From a beta proteobacterium CB (GTDB lineage: Bacteria > Pseudomonadota > Gammaproteobacteria > Burkholderiales > Burkholderiaceae): a stretch of 64,000 nucleotides of DNA. Under the pieces are notes generated by a model that did not search any database, was not told where the DNA came from, and worked only from the letters and a program-made list of their open reading frames with translations. The position numbers were made by a program, and so were the translations under genes. Shown here in pieces: positions 19,411 to 30,103 of the stretch; within the stretch, counting starts at the first letter, position 1, and every line of letters starts with the position of its first letter. The stretch is taken from positions 744,001-808,000 of the forward strand of contig CP004348.1 in assembly GCA_000342265.1 (NCBI GenBank). Direction: 5' to 3'.

Positions 19411-20220
19411 ATGGTGAAGAATACTTTATTGGAAGTTTGGCCGATACCGGCTTTTGATGACAATTACATCTGGTGCATCCATGATGGCCAATCTGCCTTA
19501 ATCGTAGATCCGGGTGATGCTGCCCCCGTTTTGCAATACCTCGAACAAAAAAATCTGACACTGACAGGTATTTTAATTACCCATCACCATGCTGACCATA
19601 CTGGTGGCATATTGAACTTATTAGAGTTCTTGGGTGTTCAAGTCCCTGTGTATGGCCCTGCAAGCATTGATATTCCGGGTCGTACAAATGCCATGATGGA
19701 AGGCGACAAAATTGAAGTAGCTGCTCCACGCATTAGCTTTGAGGTATACGAGGTGCCGGGTCATACCTTGAGCCATATTGCTTACTTTGCAAACATGCAG
19801 GCTAACGTAGTCGAGCCTATGCTTTTTTGTGGTGATACCTTATTTGCTTCTGGCTGCGGACGTTTATTTGAGGGCACTCCCACACAGATGAGTCAGTCAC
19901 TCGCCAAGTTTATTGCCCTGCCAAAAAATACCTTGGTGTATTGCACACATGAATACACCTTATCCAATATCCGATTTGCTTTAGCGGTTGAACCCAATAA
20001 TGCGAACCTCATCACTTGGGCAGAAACTGCGAAGGCTCTGCGCGATCAACATGTACCGACCTTGCCAACGACTATTGGACAAGAGTTGCAAGTCAATCCA
20101 TTCATGCGTTGCGATCAGCAAGCTGTCATCGATGCGGCGCTCGAGGTCTCAGGAGAAAAATCTCTGCCGACCCCGGCACATGTCTTGGCAGTGATTCGGG
20201 CCTGGAAGGATCGGTTCTGA
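19411..20220 (+). CDS. gloB: Hydroxyacylglutathione hydrolase (glyoxalase II)
   Basis: A 269-residue metallo-beta-lactamase-fold enzyme that hydrolyses S-D-lactoylglutathione in methylglyoxal detoxification. The metal motif THHHADHTGG is near residue 56, further ligands lie in VPGHTLSHIAYF and FCGDTLFASGCGRLFEG, and YCTHEYTLSN carries the glutathione-site residues. Length is family-typical. The mltD start overlaps its stop by one base (TGATG), so the two are coupled. Confidence 0.95.
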   Translation: MVKNTLLEVWPIPAFDDNYIWCIHDGQSALIVDPGDAAPVLQYLEQKNLTLTGILITHHHADHTGGILNLLEFLGVQVPVYGPASIDIPGRTNAMMEGDKIEVAAPRISFEVYEVPGHTLSHIAYFANMQANVVEPMLFCGDTLFASGCGRLFEGTPTQMSQSLAKFIALPKNTLVYCTHEYTLSNIRFALAVEPNNANLITWAETAKALRDQHVPTLPTTIGQELQVNPFMRCDQQAVIDAALEVSGEKSLPTPAHVLAVIRAWKDRF

Positions 20221-21629
20221 TGTTGTGGCGCTATGCGGCAATATTCCTCATTGCCGCACTCTCAGGTTGTGCGAGTACTGGAGATTGGTCTTCTGATACG
20301 CCGACTCGTCAGGATCCTCGCGCATCCAAAGCAAAGCGGGTTAATCTAAAGAATCAGTCGGTGAGTGATTTATACGCGCCCTCAAGCAATCTCTGGATCC
20401 GTATTCGGGATGGCTTTGAAATGGAGCCTATGAATACACCGCTAGAGATCGAGCAAGTGCGTTGGCTTAGCGCACGTCCTGACTATGTTCATCGCTCGAT
20501 GGCACGTTCATCGCGCTATCTCTTTTACATCGTGCAAGAAGTGAATGCCCGAAATATGCCGACAGAGATTGCATTACTCCCATTTGTTGAAAGCGCATTT
20601 GTAACTAATGCTAAATCTAGCGCTAAGGCGATGGGCTTGTGGCAATTTATGCCTGCAACTGGCAAAGATTTTCGCTTGACTCAAAACGTCTTTCGGGATG
20701 AGCGAAGAGATGTATTGCAATCAACCGATGCCGCATTGGATTACTTGCAGCGCCTACATAAGCAGTTTGGCAGCTGGGACCTTGCATTGGCAGCCTATAA
20801 CTGGGGCGCCGGCAATATTTCGAAAGCGCAAAAGCGCAATTTAGCCGCAGGTCTCCCGACAGATTATCTGAGCCTCAAAATGCCCAATGAGACTCGGAAC
20901 TATGTCCCCAAGTTAATGGCCTACCGACAAATTGTGTTGGATCCAAAGGCTTACGGGATTGTGCTGCCGGAGCTAGAAAACCATCCCTATTTTGTAGCGG
21001 TAGATGTTGGTTCTGATATCGATGTAGATTTGGTAATCAAGCTTGCTGAGATTCCGTCAGATGAATTCCATAGCCTCAATCCATCATTCAATAAGCCAGT
21101 GATTCTGAGTAATGCAAACCAGCAGATTTTGCTGCCGTTCGGGCATGCGGAAATCTTCCAAGAGAATCTCAGGAAGTACACCAAACCACTATCCTCTTGG
21201 ACGGCTGTTCAGGTTTCTAAAACCGAAACTGTAGATAAGGCCGCTAAAACCTTGGGGGTTGATGTGGACTCCTTAAGGGAGGTTAACGCTATCCCCAAGG
21301 GCATGCGAATTCGGGCTGGATCCACCGTGCTCATTCCCAAAACAAGTCAGCGCCCAGGAGATATTTCATTGGCAATGGCGGAAAACGGCAGCCTTAGCTT
21401 GGATAAACCGGCTCCACCGGCTGCTCAAAAATGTGCAAAAGGGGCTAAATGCCCAGTGGTGAAGTCTACAAAGGGCGCCACTAAGGGTAATTCTTCTGCA
21501 AATAATGCTGCATCTCAGCATAAATCCGCATCGACAGGGCTTGCAAAATCTGCGAAAAATAGTACTGCGAAAGCATCTAGCTCAACTGCCAAGGTTTCCA
21601 ATAGCAAAGGGGCTAGCAAGATTCAGTAA
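20220..21629 (+). CDS. mltD: Membrane-bound lytic murein transglycosylase D
   Basis: A 469-residue lipoprotein that cleaves peptidoglycan glycan strands. The N-terminus MLWRYAAIFLIAALSGC is a lipoprotein signal with lipobox LSGC, which fixes the start at the ATG overlapping the gloB stop; the frame is open further upstream inside gloB, but that part is not real. The SLT domain shows the catalytic Glu in LPFVESAFVTNA, then SAKAMGLWQFMPATG and AAYNWGAGNI. One LysM-like domain follows (WTAVQVSKTETVDKAAKTLG to VLIPK). The last 75 residues are Lys/Ser/Ala-rich and low in complexity. Confidence 0.94.
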   Translation: MLWRYAAIFLIAALSGCASTGDWSSDTPTRQDPRASKAKRVNLKNQSVSDLYAPSSNLWIRIRDGFEMEPMNTPLEIEQVRWLSARPDYVHRSMARSSRYLFYIVQEVNARNMPTEIALLPFVESAFVTNAKSSAKAMGLWQFMPATGKDFRLTQNVFRDERRDVLQSTDAALDYLQRLHKQFGSWDLALAAYNWGAGNISKAQKRNLAAGLPTDYLSLKMPNETRNYVPKLMAYRQIVLDPKAYGIVLPELENHPYFVAVDVGSDIDVDLVIKLAEIPSDEFHSLNPSFNKPVILSNANQQILLPFGHAEIFQENLRKYTKPLSSWTAVQVSKTETVDKAAKTLGVDVDSLREVNAIPKGMRIRAGSTVLIPKTSQRPGDISLAMAENGSLSLDKPAPPAAQKCAKGAKCPVVKSTKGATKGNSSANNAASQHKSASTGLAKSAKNSTAKASSSTAKVSNSKGASKIQ

Positions 21630-21664
21630 TTCCTGATCCTTTAATTTACTTATTTAGGTTGACC

Positions 21665-23548
21665 ATGTCCTATAAATCAGAACACGAACGCTCCATTAAA
21701 GACCCGGATGGATTCTGGGGAGAGCAGGCAAAACTTATTCATTGGGAAAAGCCTTTCAATAAAGTTCTGGATTATGCAAACCCTCCGTTTGCAAAATGGT
21801 TTGAGGGCGGCTTAACGAATCTTTGTTACAACGCAGTTGATCGCCACCTCAAAGATCGTCCCGATCAAATTGCTCTGGTTGCCGTTTCAACAGAAACAGA
21901 CCAAGAAAAAGCCTACACATTCAAAGAGCTCTACGAAGAAGTCAATCGTATGGCCGCAATCTACAAAGCTAATGGTGTTCAAAAGGGTGACCGTGTACTG
22001 ATTTACATGCCCATGATTGCTGAAGCGTGTTTTGCAATGCTTGCCTGTGCTCGGATTGGCGCAATTCACTCTGTTGTGTTCGGTGGTTTTGCATCGCATA
22101 GCCTGGCATCTCGTATCGATGATGCAAAACCTAAAATGATTGTGACTGCTGAAGCAGGCGCTCGTGGCGGCAAACCTGTTCCATATAAGCCCTTGCTAGA
22201 CGAGGCCATCACACTGGCTACCTATAAACCAGAAAAAGTATTGATTGTGAATCGTGGTCTGACTGAGTTCACCACAGTAGCTGGTCGTGATTTGGATTAC
22301 GCCACAGAGCGCAAAAAACATCTCAATGATTTAGTTCCAATTGAGTGGGTTGATGCAACTCATACTTCATACATCCTCTATACCTCCGGTACGACTGGTA
22401 AACCAAAGGGCGTACAACGAGATACTGGTGGGTATGCCGTTGCATTAGCTTCAACTATGAAGCACATCTTCTGCGGCAACCCTGGCGAAACCATGTTCTG
22501 TACCTCTGACATTGGTTGGGTGGTAGGGCATAGCTACATCATTTATGCACCATTGCTGAACGGCATGGCAACCATCATGTATGAGGGAACACCATTGCGT
22601 CCTGATGCTGGTATCTGGTGGGAACTGGTCGAGAAGTACAAAGTATCAGTGATGTTCTCCGCACCAACTGCAGTTCGTGTTCTGAAGAAGCAAGATCCTG
22701 CATTCTTAACTAAATACGATCTCTCCAGTTTGCGCGCCTTGTTTTTAGCTGGCGAGCCTTTAGATGAGCCTACGGCGACATGGATTCATGGGGCTATTAA
22801 TAAGCCGATCGTTGATAACTATTGGCAGACAGAAACTGGTTGGCCAATGCTGGCGATCCAGCGTGGCGTAGAAGTGATGCCGCATAAGTTTGGTTCACCG
22901 GGTGTACCTTCATTTGGTTACAACATGAAGTTGTTGGATGACGCTACTTCCGAAGAGTTGGGTCCAGATCAGAAGGGCGTGATTGCCATCGAAGGTCCTT
23001 TGCCTCCGGGTTGCATGCAAACTGTTTGGGGTGATGACAAGCGTTTTGTGAGTACCTATTGGGAAACTATTCCCGGTAAGACCATTTACTCCACCTTTGA
23101 CTGGGGCATCAAAGATGAAGATGGTTATTTCTTCATCTTGGGTCGTACCGATGACGTGATTAACGTTGCTGGCCACCGTTTAGGTACTCGTGAGATTGAG
23201 GAGAGCATCTCTAGTCACCCAAATATCTCTGAAGTAGCTGTGGTGGGTATTGAGGACAAACTCAAGGGCCAGGCTGCGATCGCTTTTGTGATTCCGAAGG
23301 ATTCATCCAATACAGCCACTTTGGAGGCTGAATGCATGAAGACTGTCGACACTACTTTGGGTGCGATTGCTCGTCCAGGTCGTGTGTATGTTGTCACGGC
23401 CTTACCGAAGACCCGTTCAGGCAAGATCGTCCGCCGTGCACTTCAGGCTGTAGCTGAAGGGCGCGATCCTGGTGATATCAGCACCATGGAAGATCAAACC
23501 GTTTTAGCTCAAATCAAGACCATCATCGAGCAAAGCGCGAAGTCTTAA
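21665..23548 (+). CDS. prpE: Propionyl-CoA synthetase
   Basis: A 627-residue acyl-CoA synthetase of the acetyl-/propionyl-CoA ligase family; the N-terminus and GVQRDTGGYAVAL fit PrpE rather than Acs. It activates propionate through an adenylate. The P-loop is YTSGTTGKPKGVQRD, the A5 motif is NYWQTETGWPM, the A8 hinge is GRTDDVINVAGHRL, and the acetylatable lysine lies in PKTRSGKIVRR near the C-terminus. The ATG at 21665 has AGG seven bases upstream; a TTG two codons earlier is less likely. It stands alone and is followed by a long hairpin. Confidence 0.93.
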   Translation: MSYKSEHERSIKDPDGFWGEQAKLIHWEKPFNKVLDYANPPFAKWFEGGLTNLCYNAVDRHLKDRPDQIALVAVSTETDQEKAYTFKELYEEVNRMAAIYKANGVQKGDRVLIYMPMIAEACFAMLACARIGAIHSVVFGGFASHSLASRIDDAKPKMIVTAEAGARGGKPVPYKPLLDEAITLATYKPEKVLIVNRGLTEFTTVAGRDLDYATERKKHLNDLVPIEWVDATHTSYILYTSGTTGKPKGVQRDTGGYAVALASTMKHIFCGNPGETMFCTSDIGWVVGHSYIIYAPLLNGMATIMYEGTPLRPDAGIWWELVEKYKVSVMFSAPTAVRVLKKQDPAFLTKYDLSSLRALFLAGEPLDEPTATWIHGAINKPIVDNYWQTETGWPMLAIQRGVEVMPHKFGSPGVPSFGYNMKLLDDATSEELGPDQKGVIAIEGPLPPGCMQTVWGDDKRFVSTYWETIPGKTIYSTFDWGIKDEDGYFFILGRTDDVINVAGHRLGTREIEESISSHPNISEVAVVGIEDKLKGQAAIAFVIPKDSSNTATLEAECMKTVDTTLGAIARPGRVYVVTALPKTRSGKIVRRALQAVAEGRDPGDISTMEDQTVLAQIKTIIEQSAKS

Positions 23549-23569
23549 AGTCTGTCCAAAATTGGTCAC

Positions 23570-23605
23570 AATAAGCCCCTCAGTCGCGTGACTCAGGGGC
23601 TTATT
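23570..23605 (+). terminator. Terminator hairpin after prpE
   Basis: A 16-bp stem with one mismatch (left arm 23570-23585 starting AATAAGCCCCT, right arm 23590-23605 ending AGGGGCTTATT), loop GCGT. The T-tract after it is poor, so efficiency is uncertain. The next 180 bases to carA hold no gene; TGGTATCAT at 23653-23661 resembles an extended -10 element. Confidence 0.65.
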
Positions 23606-23784
23606 ACCTTCTGAGCCTAATTGGCTGGGAATCCAAGGGTTTATACGCAAAACTGGTATCATTACTAGGTTCAAAACTTAATAAATTACCCTAGCGCTTA
23701 AAGACACTCACCTCCCGCACAAACAGTCCTGGGTTGGTCTTTTTGGGGTGTTGAGCGTCGGATGGAGCAGGGACTGGAGATGGT

Positions 23785-24987
23785 TTGTCACCCTTGCTTC
23801 CTTCTTTTCCTCCCGCCGTGTTGGCTTTAGCCGACGGCACCGTATTTCCCGGTCTTAGTATTGGCGCCCCTGGCGAAACTACCGGCGAAGTCGTTTTCAA
23901 TACCGCACTTACTGGCTATCAAGAGATCATCACTGATCCTAGTTACTCACGCCAAATCGTCACCTTGACCTATCCCCACATCGGAAACGTTGGTGTGAAT
24001 AGTCAAGATGCGGAGTCGGATCAAATTCATGCAGCTGGTCTGGTCGTCAAAGACCTCTCCAAGCGTGTCTCGAACTTCCGCTCTGAAGACAGTCTTGATG
24101 GCTACCTCACGAAAGCAGGCGTAGTTGGCATATCTGGTATCGATACTCGCAAACTCACCCGCATTCTGCGTGACAAAGGCGCTCAGTCTGGCGCAATCGT
24201 CGCTGGCAAGATGGGTGATGACGTGCAAGCCCTTGGCAAAAAAGCCCTTGAGCTGGCTAAAGCCTTCCCAGGTATGGCAGGCCTAGATCTCGCCAAAGTT
24301 GTTACCACCAAGACTCCATATCAATGGCGTGAAGCTGAGTGGGATCTGCATGGCCCTGATGGCAAACCTGCATACAGAACTTTGGATGCAAGTAAGCCAA
24401 TCAAGAAAGTCGTTGCTTATGACTTCGGTGTGAAGCGCAATATCTTGCGCATGCTCACTGAGCGCGGCTGCGAATTAACTATTGTTCCTGCGCAAACTAG
24501 TGCTGCTGAAGTATTGGCAATGAACCCAGATGGCGTGTTCTTCTCAAACGGCCCTGGAGATCCTGGTCCTTGCGATTACGCGATTGCTGCTGCAAAAGAA
24601 ATTATTGAAAAGGGTGTTCCAACATTCGGCATTTGCTTGGGTCACCAAATCATGGGCTTGGCCGCAGGCGCCAAAACTTTGAAGATGAAGTTTGGTCATC
24701 ATGGCGCCAACCATCCTGTTAAGGATTTGGATACTGGGCGCGTGGCCATTACTTCTCAGAACCATGGCTTCGCAGTCGATGCAAATGCGCTGCCTGACAA
24801 TATTCGTGTCACACACGTTTCCTTATTTGACGGATCACTGCAAGGTCTGGCTTGGAAAGATAAGCCTGCTTTGTGTTTCCAAGGTCACCCAGAGGCCTCA
24901 CCAGGCCCGCATGATATTGCTTATTTATTTGATCGTTTTGTGGAGCTCATGAATGCTGCCGCCGTTGGTAATAAGGAGGGTAAATAA
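23785..24987 (+). CDS. carA: Carbamoyl-phosphate synthase small chain
   Basis: A 400-residue glutaminase subunit that supplies ammonia to CarB for carbamoyl phosphate (arginine and pyrimidine synthesis). The N-terminal domain shows [17 protein letters not shown]. The class I amidotransferase domain has the nucleophile in [15 protein letters not shown], with the His and Glu in [13 protein letters not shown]. The start is read as a TTG at 23785 because GGAG lies five bases before it; a GTG at 23818 is the in-frame alternative. The stop overlaps the carB ATG by one base. Confidence 0.95.
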   Translation: MSPLLPSFPPAVLALADGTVFPGLSIGAPGETTGEVVFNTALTGYQEIITDPSYSRQIVTLTYPHIGNVGVNSQDAESDQIHAAGLVVKDLSKRVSNFRSEDSLDGYLTKAGVVGISGIDTRKLTRILRDKGAQSGAIVAGKMGDDVQALGKKALELAKAFPGMAGLDLAKVVTTKTPYQWREAEWDLHGPDGKPAYRTLDASKPIKKVVAYDFGVKRNILRMLTERGCELTIVPAQTSAAEVLAMNPDGVFFSNGPGDPGPCDYAIAAAKEIIEKGVPTFGICLGHQIMGLAAGAKTLKMKFGHHGANHPVKDLDTGRVAITSQNHGFAVDANALPDNIRVTHVSLFDGSLQGLAWKDKPALCFQGHPEASPGPHDIAYLFDRFVELMNAAAVGNKEGK

Positions 24988-27900
24988 TGCCTAAGCGTAG
25001 CGATATTAAGAGCATCCTGATTATTGGTGCTGGCCCAATTGTGATTGGTCAGGCCTGTGAGTTTGACTATTCTGGTGCGCAAGCTTGTAAAGCTTTGCGC
25101 GATGAAGGTTACAAAGTCATTTTGGTAAACAGCAACCCTGCAACCATCATGACCGATCCAGAGATGGCTGATGTGACTTACATCGAGCCAATTACTTGGG
25201 AAGTGGTAGAGCGCATTATCGCCACTGAAAAACCAGATGCGATTTTGCCAACGATGGGCGGTCAAACTGCCTTGAACTGTGCGCTCGACCTGCATCGCCA
25301 TGGCGTTCTTGAGAAATACGGTTGCGAGCTGATTGGTGCATCACCAGAAGCTATTGATAAGGCAGAAGACCGTCAAAAGTTTAAAGACGCCATGACTAAG
25401 ATTGGTCTGGGCTCTGCGAAGTCTGGTATTGCGCACTCCATGGATGAAGCGCATGAAGTCCAGCAACGTATTCAAAAAGAAACTGGCAGCTTAGGTTTCC
25501 CAGTGGTGATTCGTCCTTCATTCACTATGGGTGGATCAGGTGGTGGAATTGCTTATAATCGTGAAGAGTTTGAAGAGATCTGCAAACGCGGCTTAGATTT
25601 ATCGCCGACCCGTGAACTCTTGATTGAAGAGTCTCTCTTGGGTTGGAAAGAGTTTGAGATGGAAGTGGTGCGTGACCGTGCCGATAACTGCATCATCGTT
25701 TGCTCAATCGAAAACTTAGACCCAATGGGCGTGCACACTGGTGACTCAATCACTGTTGCCCCAGCGCAAACATTGACGGATAAAGAGTATCAAATTCTCC
25801 GTAACGCCTCAATTGCGGTATTGCGTGAGATTGGTGTGGATACTGGCGGTTCAAACGTGCAGTTCTCCATTAACCCAGTCGATGGTCGCATGATCGTCAT
25901 CGAGATGAACCCCCGTGTTTCACGTTCATCTGCCTTGGCTTCAAAAGCAACGGGTTTCCCAATTGCGAAGATTGCTGCAAAGCTGGCCGTTGGTTACACC
26001 TTGGATGAGTTGAAGAACGACATCACGGGCGGCTTAACCCCGGCATCTTTTGAGCCATCCATCGACTATGTTGTGACAAAGATTCCACGCTTTGCGTTTG
26101 AGAAGTTCCCGCAAGCGGATTCTCGTTTAACTACGCAGATGAAGTCCGTAGGTGAGGTGATGGCAATTGGCCGAACCTTCCAAGAGTCATTCCAAAAAGC
26201 ATTGCGCGGTTTAGAGGTGGGCGTAGATGGTCTCGATGAAGTTTCTACAGACCTAGATGACATCATTCAAGAAATCGGCGAGCCAGGCCCAGACCGTATT
26301 TGGTATTTGGCAGATGCTTTCCGTATGGGTATGGGTCTTGATGAGATTTATAACGAGACTAAGGTTGATCCTTGGTTCTTGGAGCAAATCGAAGAACTCA
26401 TCACCATGGAAACTGAGCTCAAGCAGCGCAAGATCGATAGCTTGTCAGCGCCTGAATTGCGCTTCATCAAGCAAAAAGGTTTCTCAGATCGCCGCTTAGC
26501 AAAATTGTTAGGGGTGGATGCTTCCTCCGTTCGTGCTGCGCGCCATCGCCTTAAAGTAATTCCGGTATACAAACGGGTGGACACCTGTGCCGCCGAGTTC
26601 TCTACGAATACGGCTTACCTGTATTCCACATATGAAGCAGAGCATGGTGAATGTGAATCCCAGCCAAGCACTAAAGATAAGATCATGGTCTTGGGCGGTG
26701 GCCCAAACCGTATTGGTCAAGGTATTGAGTTTGACTATTGCTGCGTACATGCTGCTTTAGCAATGCGTGAAGATGGTTATGAAACCATCATGGTGAACTG
26801 CAACCCAGAAACGGTTTCTACTGACTACGATACATCTGACCGCTTGTATTTTGAGCCTCTGACCTTAGAGGATGTTCTAGAGATCGTAGCTATTGAAAAG
26901 CCTAAGGGTGTGATCGTTCAATACGGCGGTCAGACTCCATTGAAGTTGGCGTTGGATCTCGAAGCGAACGGTGTTCCGATTATTGGAACCTCACCAGACA
27001 TGATTGATGCTGCAGAGGATCGCGAGCGCTTTCAGAAGTTATTGCATGAGTTGAATTTGCGTCAGCCACCCAACCGCACCGCCCGTGCGGAAGATGAGGC
27101 GCTGAAGCTTGCTGAAGAAATTGGTTATCCATTGGTAGTGCGTCCTTCCTATGTATTGGGTGGTCGTGCCATGGAAATCGTTCATGATGGTCGTGATCTC
27201 GAGCGCTATATGCGTGAAGCAGTGAAGGTTTCTCATGACTCACCAGTTTTGCTCGATCGCTTCTTAAATGATGCGATTGAGTGTGATGTGGACTGTATTA
27301 GCGATGGTCAACGTGTATTCATTGGTGGTGTGATGGAGCATATTGAGCAAGCTGGCGTTCACTCGGGTGACTCTGCCTGCTCATTGCCACCGTATTCCTT
27401 ATCTGATGAGACGATTGCAGAAATCAAGCGTCAAACAGCGGCCATGGCTAAAGGTCTGAACGTAGTTGGCTTGATGAACGTGCAGTTTGCGATTCAGAAT
27501 GTCGACGGCAAGGATGTGATTTATGTTCTCGAAGTGAATCCACGTGCTTCCCGTACCGTGCCATTTGTATCGAAGGCAACTGGTTTGCAGTTGGCCAAGA
27601 TTGCAGCGCGCTGCATGGTAGGTCAGACTTTGGATCAGCAAGGCATTCAATCTGAAGTGAAGCCCGCTTACTATTCAGTTAAAGAGGCGGTATTCCCGTT
27701 TAATAAGTTCCCAGGTATTGATCCAATCCTAGGGCCAGAGATGCGCTCTACTGGTGAGGTGATGGGAGTAGGTAAGACCTTCGGTGAAGCGCTCTTTAAA
27801 TCCCAATTGGGTGCTGGTATCAAGTTGCCTAAGAGCGGTACCGTAGTGTTGACTGTAAAAGATAGTGACAAGCCTAAGGCAGTCGAAGTGGCTAAGCTCT

Positions 27901-28250
27901 TGCATCAATTGGGCTTCCCAATGGTTGCTACTAAAGGTACTGCAGCAGCTATTGAAGCAGCTGGTTTACCAGTGCGCGTAGTTAATAAGGTAAAAGATGG
28001 CCGTCCACATATTGTTGACTTGATCAAGAATGGTGAGATCTCACTTGTCTTTACTACTGTTGATGAAACTCGTACTGCGATTGCGGATTCACGCTCCATT
28101 CGTACAAGCGCCCAAGCTAATAATGTGACTTACTACACCACGATTAGTGCAGCACGTGCAGTGATGGATGGTTTGATGACGTCGCAAAGCGGCAATAAAG
28201 AGTCTCTTGAGGTGTATTCATTGCAGAATCTGCATAAGACACTCAATTAA
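24987..28250 (+). CDS. carB: Carbamoyl-phosphate synthase large chain
   Basis: A 1087-residue synthetase with two homologous halves that phosphorylate bicarbonate and carbamate, plus a C-terminal MGS-like allosteric domain. The first half starts [20 protein letters not shown] and has the ATP-grasp motif [13 protein letters not shown]. The second half starts [19 protein letters not shown] and has [16 protein letters not shown]. The final 130 residues ([18 protein letters not shown] onward) form the regulatory domain. A good GGAGGG ribosome site lies inside the end of carA. Length is normal. greA follows after 19 bases. Confidence 0.97.
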   Translation: MPKRSDIKSILIIGAGPIVIGQACEFDYSGAQACKALRDEGYKVILVNSNPATIMTDPEMADVTYIEPITWEVVERIIATEKPDAILPTMGGQTALNCALDLHRHGVLEKYGCELIGASPEAIDKAEDRQKFKDAMTKIGLGSAKSGIAHSMDEAHEVQQRIQKETGSLGFPVVIRPSFTMGGSGGGIAYNREEFEEICKRGLDLSPTRELLIEESLLGWKEFEMEVVRDRADNCIIVCSIENLDPMGVHTGDSITVAPAQTLTDKEYQILRNASIAVLREIGVDTGGSNVQFSINPVDGRMIVIEMNPRVSRSSALASKATGFPIAKIAAKLAVGYTLDELKNDITGGLTPASFEPSIDYVVTKIPRFAFEKFPQADSRLTTQMKSVGEVMAIGRTFQESFQKALRGLEVGVDGLDEVSTDLDDIIQEIGEPGPDRIWYLADAFRMGMGLDEIYNETKVDPWFLEQIEELITMETELKQRKIDSLSAPELRFIKQKGFSDRRLAKLLGVDASSVRAARHRLKVIPVYKRVDTCAAEFSTNTAYLYSTYEAEHGECESQPSTKDKIMVLGGGPNRIGQGIEFDYCCVHAALAMREDGYETIMVNCNPETVSTDYDTSDRLYFEPLTLEDVLEIVAIEKPKGVIVQYGGQTPLKLALDLEANGVPIIGTSPDMIDAAEDRERFQKLLHELNLRQPPNRTARAEDEALKLAEEIGYPLVVRPSYVLGGRAMEIVHDGRDLERYMREAVKVSHDSPVLLDRFLNDAIECDVDCISDGQRVFIGGVMEHIEQAGVHSGDSACSLPPYSLSDETIAEIKRQTAAMAKGLNVVGLMNVQFAIQNVDGKDVIYVLEVNPRASRTVPFVSKATGLQLAKIAARCMVGQTLDQQGIQSEVKPAYYSVKEAVFPFNKFPGIDPILGPEMRSTGEVMGVGKTFGEALFKSQLGAGIKLPKSGTVVLTVKDSDKPKAVEVAKLLHQLGFPMVATKGTAAAIEAAGLPVRVVNKVKDGRPHIVDLIKNGEISLVFTTVDETRTAIADSRSIRTSAQANNVTYYTTISAARAVMDGLMTSQSGNKESLEVYSLQNLHKTLN

Positions 28251-28269
28251 TTTACGTTAGGTTAGAAGC

Positions 28270-28746
28270 ATGAACACAATCCCCATTACAAAACATGGTG
28301 CAGAACTGCTAAAAGAAGAGCTGCATCGCTTAAAGCATATTGAGCGACCATCAGTGATTAATGCTATTTCTGAAGCGCGTGCACAAGGCGATCTCTCTGA
28401 GAATGCGGAATACGATGCCGCTAAGGAGAAGCAAGGCTTTATTGAAGGCCGCATTCAAGAGCTTGAAGGCAAGCTATCTGCGGCGCAAATCATTGATCCT
28501 GCAACCTTAGATGTCAACGGTCGCATTGTGTTCGGTGCAACTGTAGATCTTGAAGACTTAGAGGATGGCACTAAGCTCACTTATCAGATCGTTGGCGATG
28601 ATGAGGCTGATATTGCCTTGAATAAGATTTCTATCAGCTCACCGATTGCCCGCGCTTTAATTAGTAAAGAAGAGGGCGACGTGGTTGCAGTTCAGGCCCC
28701 AGGTGGTAATCGCGAAGTAGAAATTCTCGCGGTTCGTTACATCTAA
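28270..28746 (+). CDS. greA: Transcription elongation factor GreA
   Basis: A 158-residue factor that stimulates RNA cleavage by backtracked RNA polymerase. The N-terminal coiled coil contains the acidic tip [14 protein letters not shown], and the C-terminal FKBP-like domain has the [18 protein letters not shown] signature. It follows carB in the same direction, the usual Burkholderiales arrangement. Confidence 0.97.
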   Translation: MNTIPITKHGAELLKEELHRLKHIERPSVINAISEARAQGDLSENAEYDAAKEKQGFIEGRIQELEGKLSAAQIIDPATLDVNGRIVFGATVDLEDLEDGTKLTYQIVGDDEADIALNKISISSPIARALISKEEGDVVAVQAPGGNREVEILAVRYI

Positions 28747-28764
28747 TTACAAACCAGAATCAAG

Positions 28765-29250
28765 ATGCAGACCACAGAGACTCCAAATCATATGGGAGCT
28801 CAAAGACTCTTCATTTTGATTGCAGGCTTATGGGTTGGTAGCTTACTTGCTGTAGGCTACTTAGTTGCCCCAGCTATTTTTAGTACCATGACTGATCGTC
28901 AAGCTGCTGGCATGGTTGCTGGCAGTATCTTTAAGTTAGAAGCCTATCTGAGCTTGATCGTGTGTATCGGCCTGATGGTCTTGGCTAATCTTTTGGTAAA
29001 TCGTGGCCTCAATCAATTCAGACTCATTCGTTGGTTGTTGTTGGCGATGCTACTGTGTTCTGTCTCTGCAGCCTTTGTTTTTATTCCTTGGATGAATGCC
29101 CTTAGGGATAACGCCTTAGTCCAAGGCATGCCGGTAATGCTCTCTCCTTCAGCGACTTTATTCGGCAGGCTGCATGGCGTCTCAAGCATTCTATTTACGC
29201 TCCAGAGTCTTCTAGGAATCCTCCTGGTTTGGCGACTCACCAAGAGGTGA
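28765..29250 (+). CDS. DUF4149 family membrane protein
   Basis: A 161-residue integral membrane protein with four hydrophobic segments (about residues 15-33, 49-73, 88-106 and 135-155). It begins with a short polar stretch, then RLFILIAGLWVGSLLAVGY and a FSTMTDRQAAGMVAG loop, typical of DUF4149. Function is unknown. It is 18 bases behind greA and faces yhbY across a bidirectional hairpin. Confidence 0.8.
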   Translation: MQTTETPNHMGAQRLFILIAGLWVGSLLAVGYLVAPAIFSTMTDRQAAGMVAGSIFKLEAYLSLIVCIGLMVLANLLVNRGLNQFRLIRWLLLAMLLCSVSAAFVFIPWMNALRDNALVQGMPVMLSPSATLFGRLHGVSSILFTLQSLLGILLVWRLTKR

Positions 29251-29284
29251 GGTAAAAGCTAGCGCAAGAGATAGGCAATAAAAA

Positions 29285-29306
29285 ACGCCGACTAGCGGCG
29301 TCTTTT
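29285..29306. terminator. Bidirectional terminator between DUF4149 gene and yhbY
   Basis: ACGCCG (29285-29290) and CGGCGT (29296-29301) form a GC-rich stem with a 5-base loop, with A-run before and TCTTTT after. Confidence 0.75.
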
Positions 29307-29338
29307 ATTCAGTGCTGGTGCTCTCTAAATTATTTCGC

Positions 29339-29965
29339 TTAAGAGCCCAACGATTTCTTCTTCGTGCTGCTCATGCGTACTTTGCGTTTCTTAATCGGTG
29401 CGGGCGCTGCTACTGCCTTGCGGTAGCCAGGTGATGACCAACCAATTTTGGACTCAGCAGCATCAGCACGCAGAACACGCTTCTTTGGCGCGGCACTTTT
29501 TACAGCGGCAGCTCTTTCAAAAGGCGACTTGCTAGCCGCAGAGCGTCGATCTGATCTCTCGGAGGTGCTGGTGCGGACACCCGCTTTTGCCACCACACGA
29601 TTCGGTTGACGTTTAGTGCGAGGTGCTTGCAATGATTTTTTGGTTTGCTTGCTGGATCTCCCCAGATTGGAGAGGGCCGCATCAACAATATCAATTGGTT
29701 TCCAGAGAACGAGAAGTTTGCCGATGTGCTGAACAGGCGCTGCGCCGAGTTTGTCGCAAAGCTCTTCATAAATAGCAATCCGCGCATCACGATCATCGCC
29801 AAATACGCGAACTTTAATCAAGCCGTGATGAGAAATAGCCAACTTGGCCTCTTTGACGACCGCTGGGGTCAGGCCATCGCCACCAATCATGACAACTGGG
29901 CTAAGTCCATGGGCGTCAGCTTTGAGAGATTTACGTTGTGCGGGGGTAATAGTAAGTGCAGTCAT
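29339..29965 (-). CDS. yhbY: YhbY family RNA-binding protein with basic tail
   Basis: A 208-residue protein. Residues 1-97 are a CRS1-YhbY domain (LTPAQRKSLKADAHGLSPVV, GLTPAVVKEAKLAISHHGLI and the G-x-x-G-like loop), known to associate with pre-50S ribosomal particles. Residues about 98-208 are a very basic, Lys/Arg/Ser/Ala-rich and probably disordered extension, absent from the 97-residue E. coli protein. It is convergent with the DUF4149 gene and divergent from rlmE, which also acts on the 50S subunit. Confidence 0.88.
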   Translation of the reverse strand: MTALTITPAQRKSLKADAHGLSPVVMIGGDGLTPAVVKEAKLAISHHGLIKVRVFGDDRDARIAIYEELCDKLGAAPVQHIGKLLVLWKPIDIVDAALSNLGRSSKQTKKSLQAPRTKRQPNRVVAKAGVRTSTSERSDRRSAASKSPFERAAAVKSAAPKKRVLRADAAESKIGWSSPGYRKAVAAPAPIKKRKVRMSSTKKKSLGS

Positions 29966-30103
29966 GGGCTCGATGATAGAGCATTAGGGCTTGTAAAACA
30001 GGGCTTTCGGCCTCATATAGGCTCATATCAAGGTGTTTTACGTCAATTCCTTTTGCCTTGTAGGCCATAAACAAGGAAAATAGACGCCGAAAGTGGGTAA
30101 GTT

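Noticed and set aside
20016-20219. N-terminal extension of mltD into gloB
   Set aside because: It lies within gloB in another frame and would bury the lipoprotein signal that begins at 20220.
23605-23784. Pyrimidine- or arginine-responsive attenuator before carA
   Set aside because: No leader peptide with terminator/antiterminator alternatives and no ArgR-like box could be made out by eye.
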